Positions 62,820 to 64,000 of a stretch of DNA of 64,000 nt are shown here, piece after piece. The position numbers and the translations under genes were made by a program. Numbering within the stretch: the stretch's first letter is position 1; every line of letters starts with the position of its first letter. The notes beneath the pieces are model-generated. The model ran no database searches. It was not told the DNA's origin and worked only from the letters and a program-made list of their open reading frames with translations. The stretch is taken from assembly GCA_024760905.1 (NCBI GenBank), contig CM045733.1, positions 36,716,501-36,780,500 on the forward strand. Reading direction: 5' to 3'. The stretch is from Plotosus lineatus (lineage: Eukaryota; Chordata; Actinopteri; Siluriformes; Plotosidae).

Positions 62820-64000
62820 ACTCAGCTGTCTGGATGTTCAGAGGAAGTTCATTCCACTACCTTGGTGACAGAACAGAGCAGAGTTTAGACACATTTTCCC
62901 CTTGTCCCTTGGTAGAGGGAGGAATCAGTCTAGCAGTGGTAGAGAATCTGAGAGAATGTGGTGCAGTGTGAGCAGTGCTTTGAGGTAGGAAGATGCAGGT
63001 CCATTTTTGGCATTGTAGGCAAGCATTAATGTTTTAAATAGAATGTGAGCAACTACAAGAAGCCAGTGGAGAAATCATGGCAGTGGTGTGGTGTGGGAAA
63101 ATTTGGGAAGGTTGAAAACAAGCCATTCAGTTGCATTCTGGATCATTTGCAGGGGTCGAATAGTGCTCAAAGGTAGACCTGCCAGGAGTGAGTTGTAGTA
63201 ATCTAGTCTTGAGATGACAAGGGATTGAACAAGTATCTGAGTGGTCTTACTTGTAAGAAATGGATGAATCCTTCAGATGTTAAAGAGAAGAACTCAGCAT
63301 GATCGAGAAAGATTGGTGATATGAGAAGAGAAGAACAGGCAATTGTCCATGGTTGCTCCAAGGCTTTTCATGCAGTGCACAAAGGAAAGGCAAGTGCTCA
63401 TGGTTACTTTGAGGCTTTGTGCAAGGCCTGAAGGAGAGATCACAGCATTGTCCAAAGAGATTGCAAGATCTTGATGTGGGGATGAGTCAGCTGGGATGAA
63501 CAGCAATTCAGTTTTGCTAGGATTAAGCTTCAGCTGGTGAGCGATCATGTATGAGAAGATACCTGGCAGACATGCAGAGATCCGGGCAGAAACATCAATG
63601 TCTGAGGGAGGAAAAGAGAGAATAAGTTGAGTGTCATTCTGCACAGCAGTGGTATAACAGCCCATGTGATGATATGACATCACCAAGGGCCTTAGTATAA
63701 AAAGAGAACAGAAGTGGACCAATAACTGAGCTCTGGGGAACACCAGTGTAACATTGGATCCCCTCCATGTAACCTCATGTGAGCGACTTTTCAGGTAGGA
63801 AGCAAACCACTGCCATGCTACACCACAAATTCCTAGGCTCCTGAAGGTGTACAAGAGAGTCTTGTGGTTGACTGTGTCAAATGCTGCTGAAAGGTCGACC
63901 AGGATGAGGACTGGGGAAATCTTGGCTGATCTTACAGCATGTAGCTTCTCTGTAATAGCCAAGCGTACAGTCTCTGTGGAATGTGCTGCTTTAAAGCCAA
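62820..64000 (-). mobile_element. L2-like LINE, runs off the window
   Basis: The minus strand 63962-63294 encodes a reverse transcriptase piece: LVDLSAAFDTVNHKTLL (motif A region), then [20 protein letters not shown] and LKLNPSKTELLFIPAD. Below 63290 further frames continue the C-terminal region (LLAGLPLSTIRPLQMIQNA). The catalytic F/YADD site is destroyed: the stretch reads TAVQNDTQL. It is therefore a dead copy. The 5' half lies beyond 64000. L2-type assignment is from remembered motif style. Confidence 0.75.

Overview
The window looks like the interior of a large vertebrate gene in a ray-finned (probably teleost) fish. Eight exons on the + strand encode part of an L-type voltage-gated calcium channel alpha-1 subunit, closest to Cav1.2 (cacna1c). 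They cover the beta-subunit-binding I-II linker and all of transmembrane domain II (S1-S6 with pore loop). Only about 1.1 kb of the 64 kb is coding. The reading frame is open and the splice phases agree across all eight exons, so the gene looks intact. Earlier and later exons lie outside the window; I found none in the first 21.4 kb or after 58.65 kb. Two exon-level points stand out: a 27-nt microexon (47189-47215) and an intron (57721-58532) with a textbook U12-type (minor spliceosome) donor.

Almost everything else recognisable is transposon. The dominant family is an RTE-like LINE of about 3.15 kb (apurinic-type endonuclease plus reverse transcriptase, ending in a GAA-rich tail). It has five copies: 2077-5147, 11340-14151, 17843-20313, 37397-43595 and 39179-42328. 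None has a fully intact ORF. Other LINEs are a second RTE-like element (23860-27725), a LINE with an inverted 5' end (9776-11339), decayed L2/CR1-like elements (29300-32300, 32330-33480) and an L2-like element running off the right edge. DNA transposons include hAT elements with 8-bp target duplications, Tc1-like remnants, pogo/Tigger-like elements with TA duplications, and long foldback elements. tRNA-derived SINE copies and (TA)n arrays are scattered throughout.

Layout: 1-21478 is intronic repeat; 21479-21648 is exon E1; 21649-36570 is intron with a 1.7-kb foldback and two LINE clusters; 36571-36661 is E2; 36662-47188 is intron with a triple-nested insertion; 47189-58647 holds E3-E8; 58648-64000 is intron. 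Much of the sequence is nested: Tigger-like > LINE > LINE at 36948-43691, and LINE > hAT > TIR element at 29300-32300. Target duplications read directly from the sequence give the order of insertion.

I saw no CRISPR array, operon, rRNA, functional tRNA or novel defence-type system. The likeliest new biology is the microexon, the multi-copy TIR element with a conserved peptide, the foldback elements, and the mosaic Tc1 element. Calls rest on reading the sequence and remembered family features; no database search was run.
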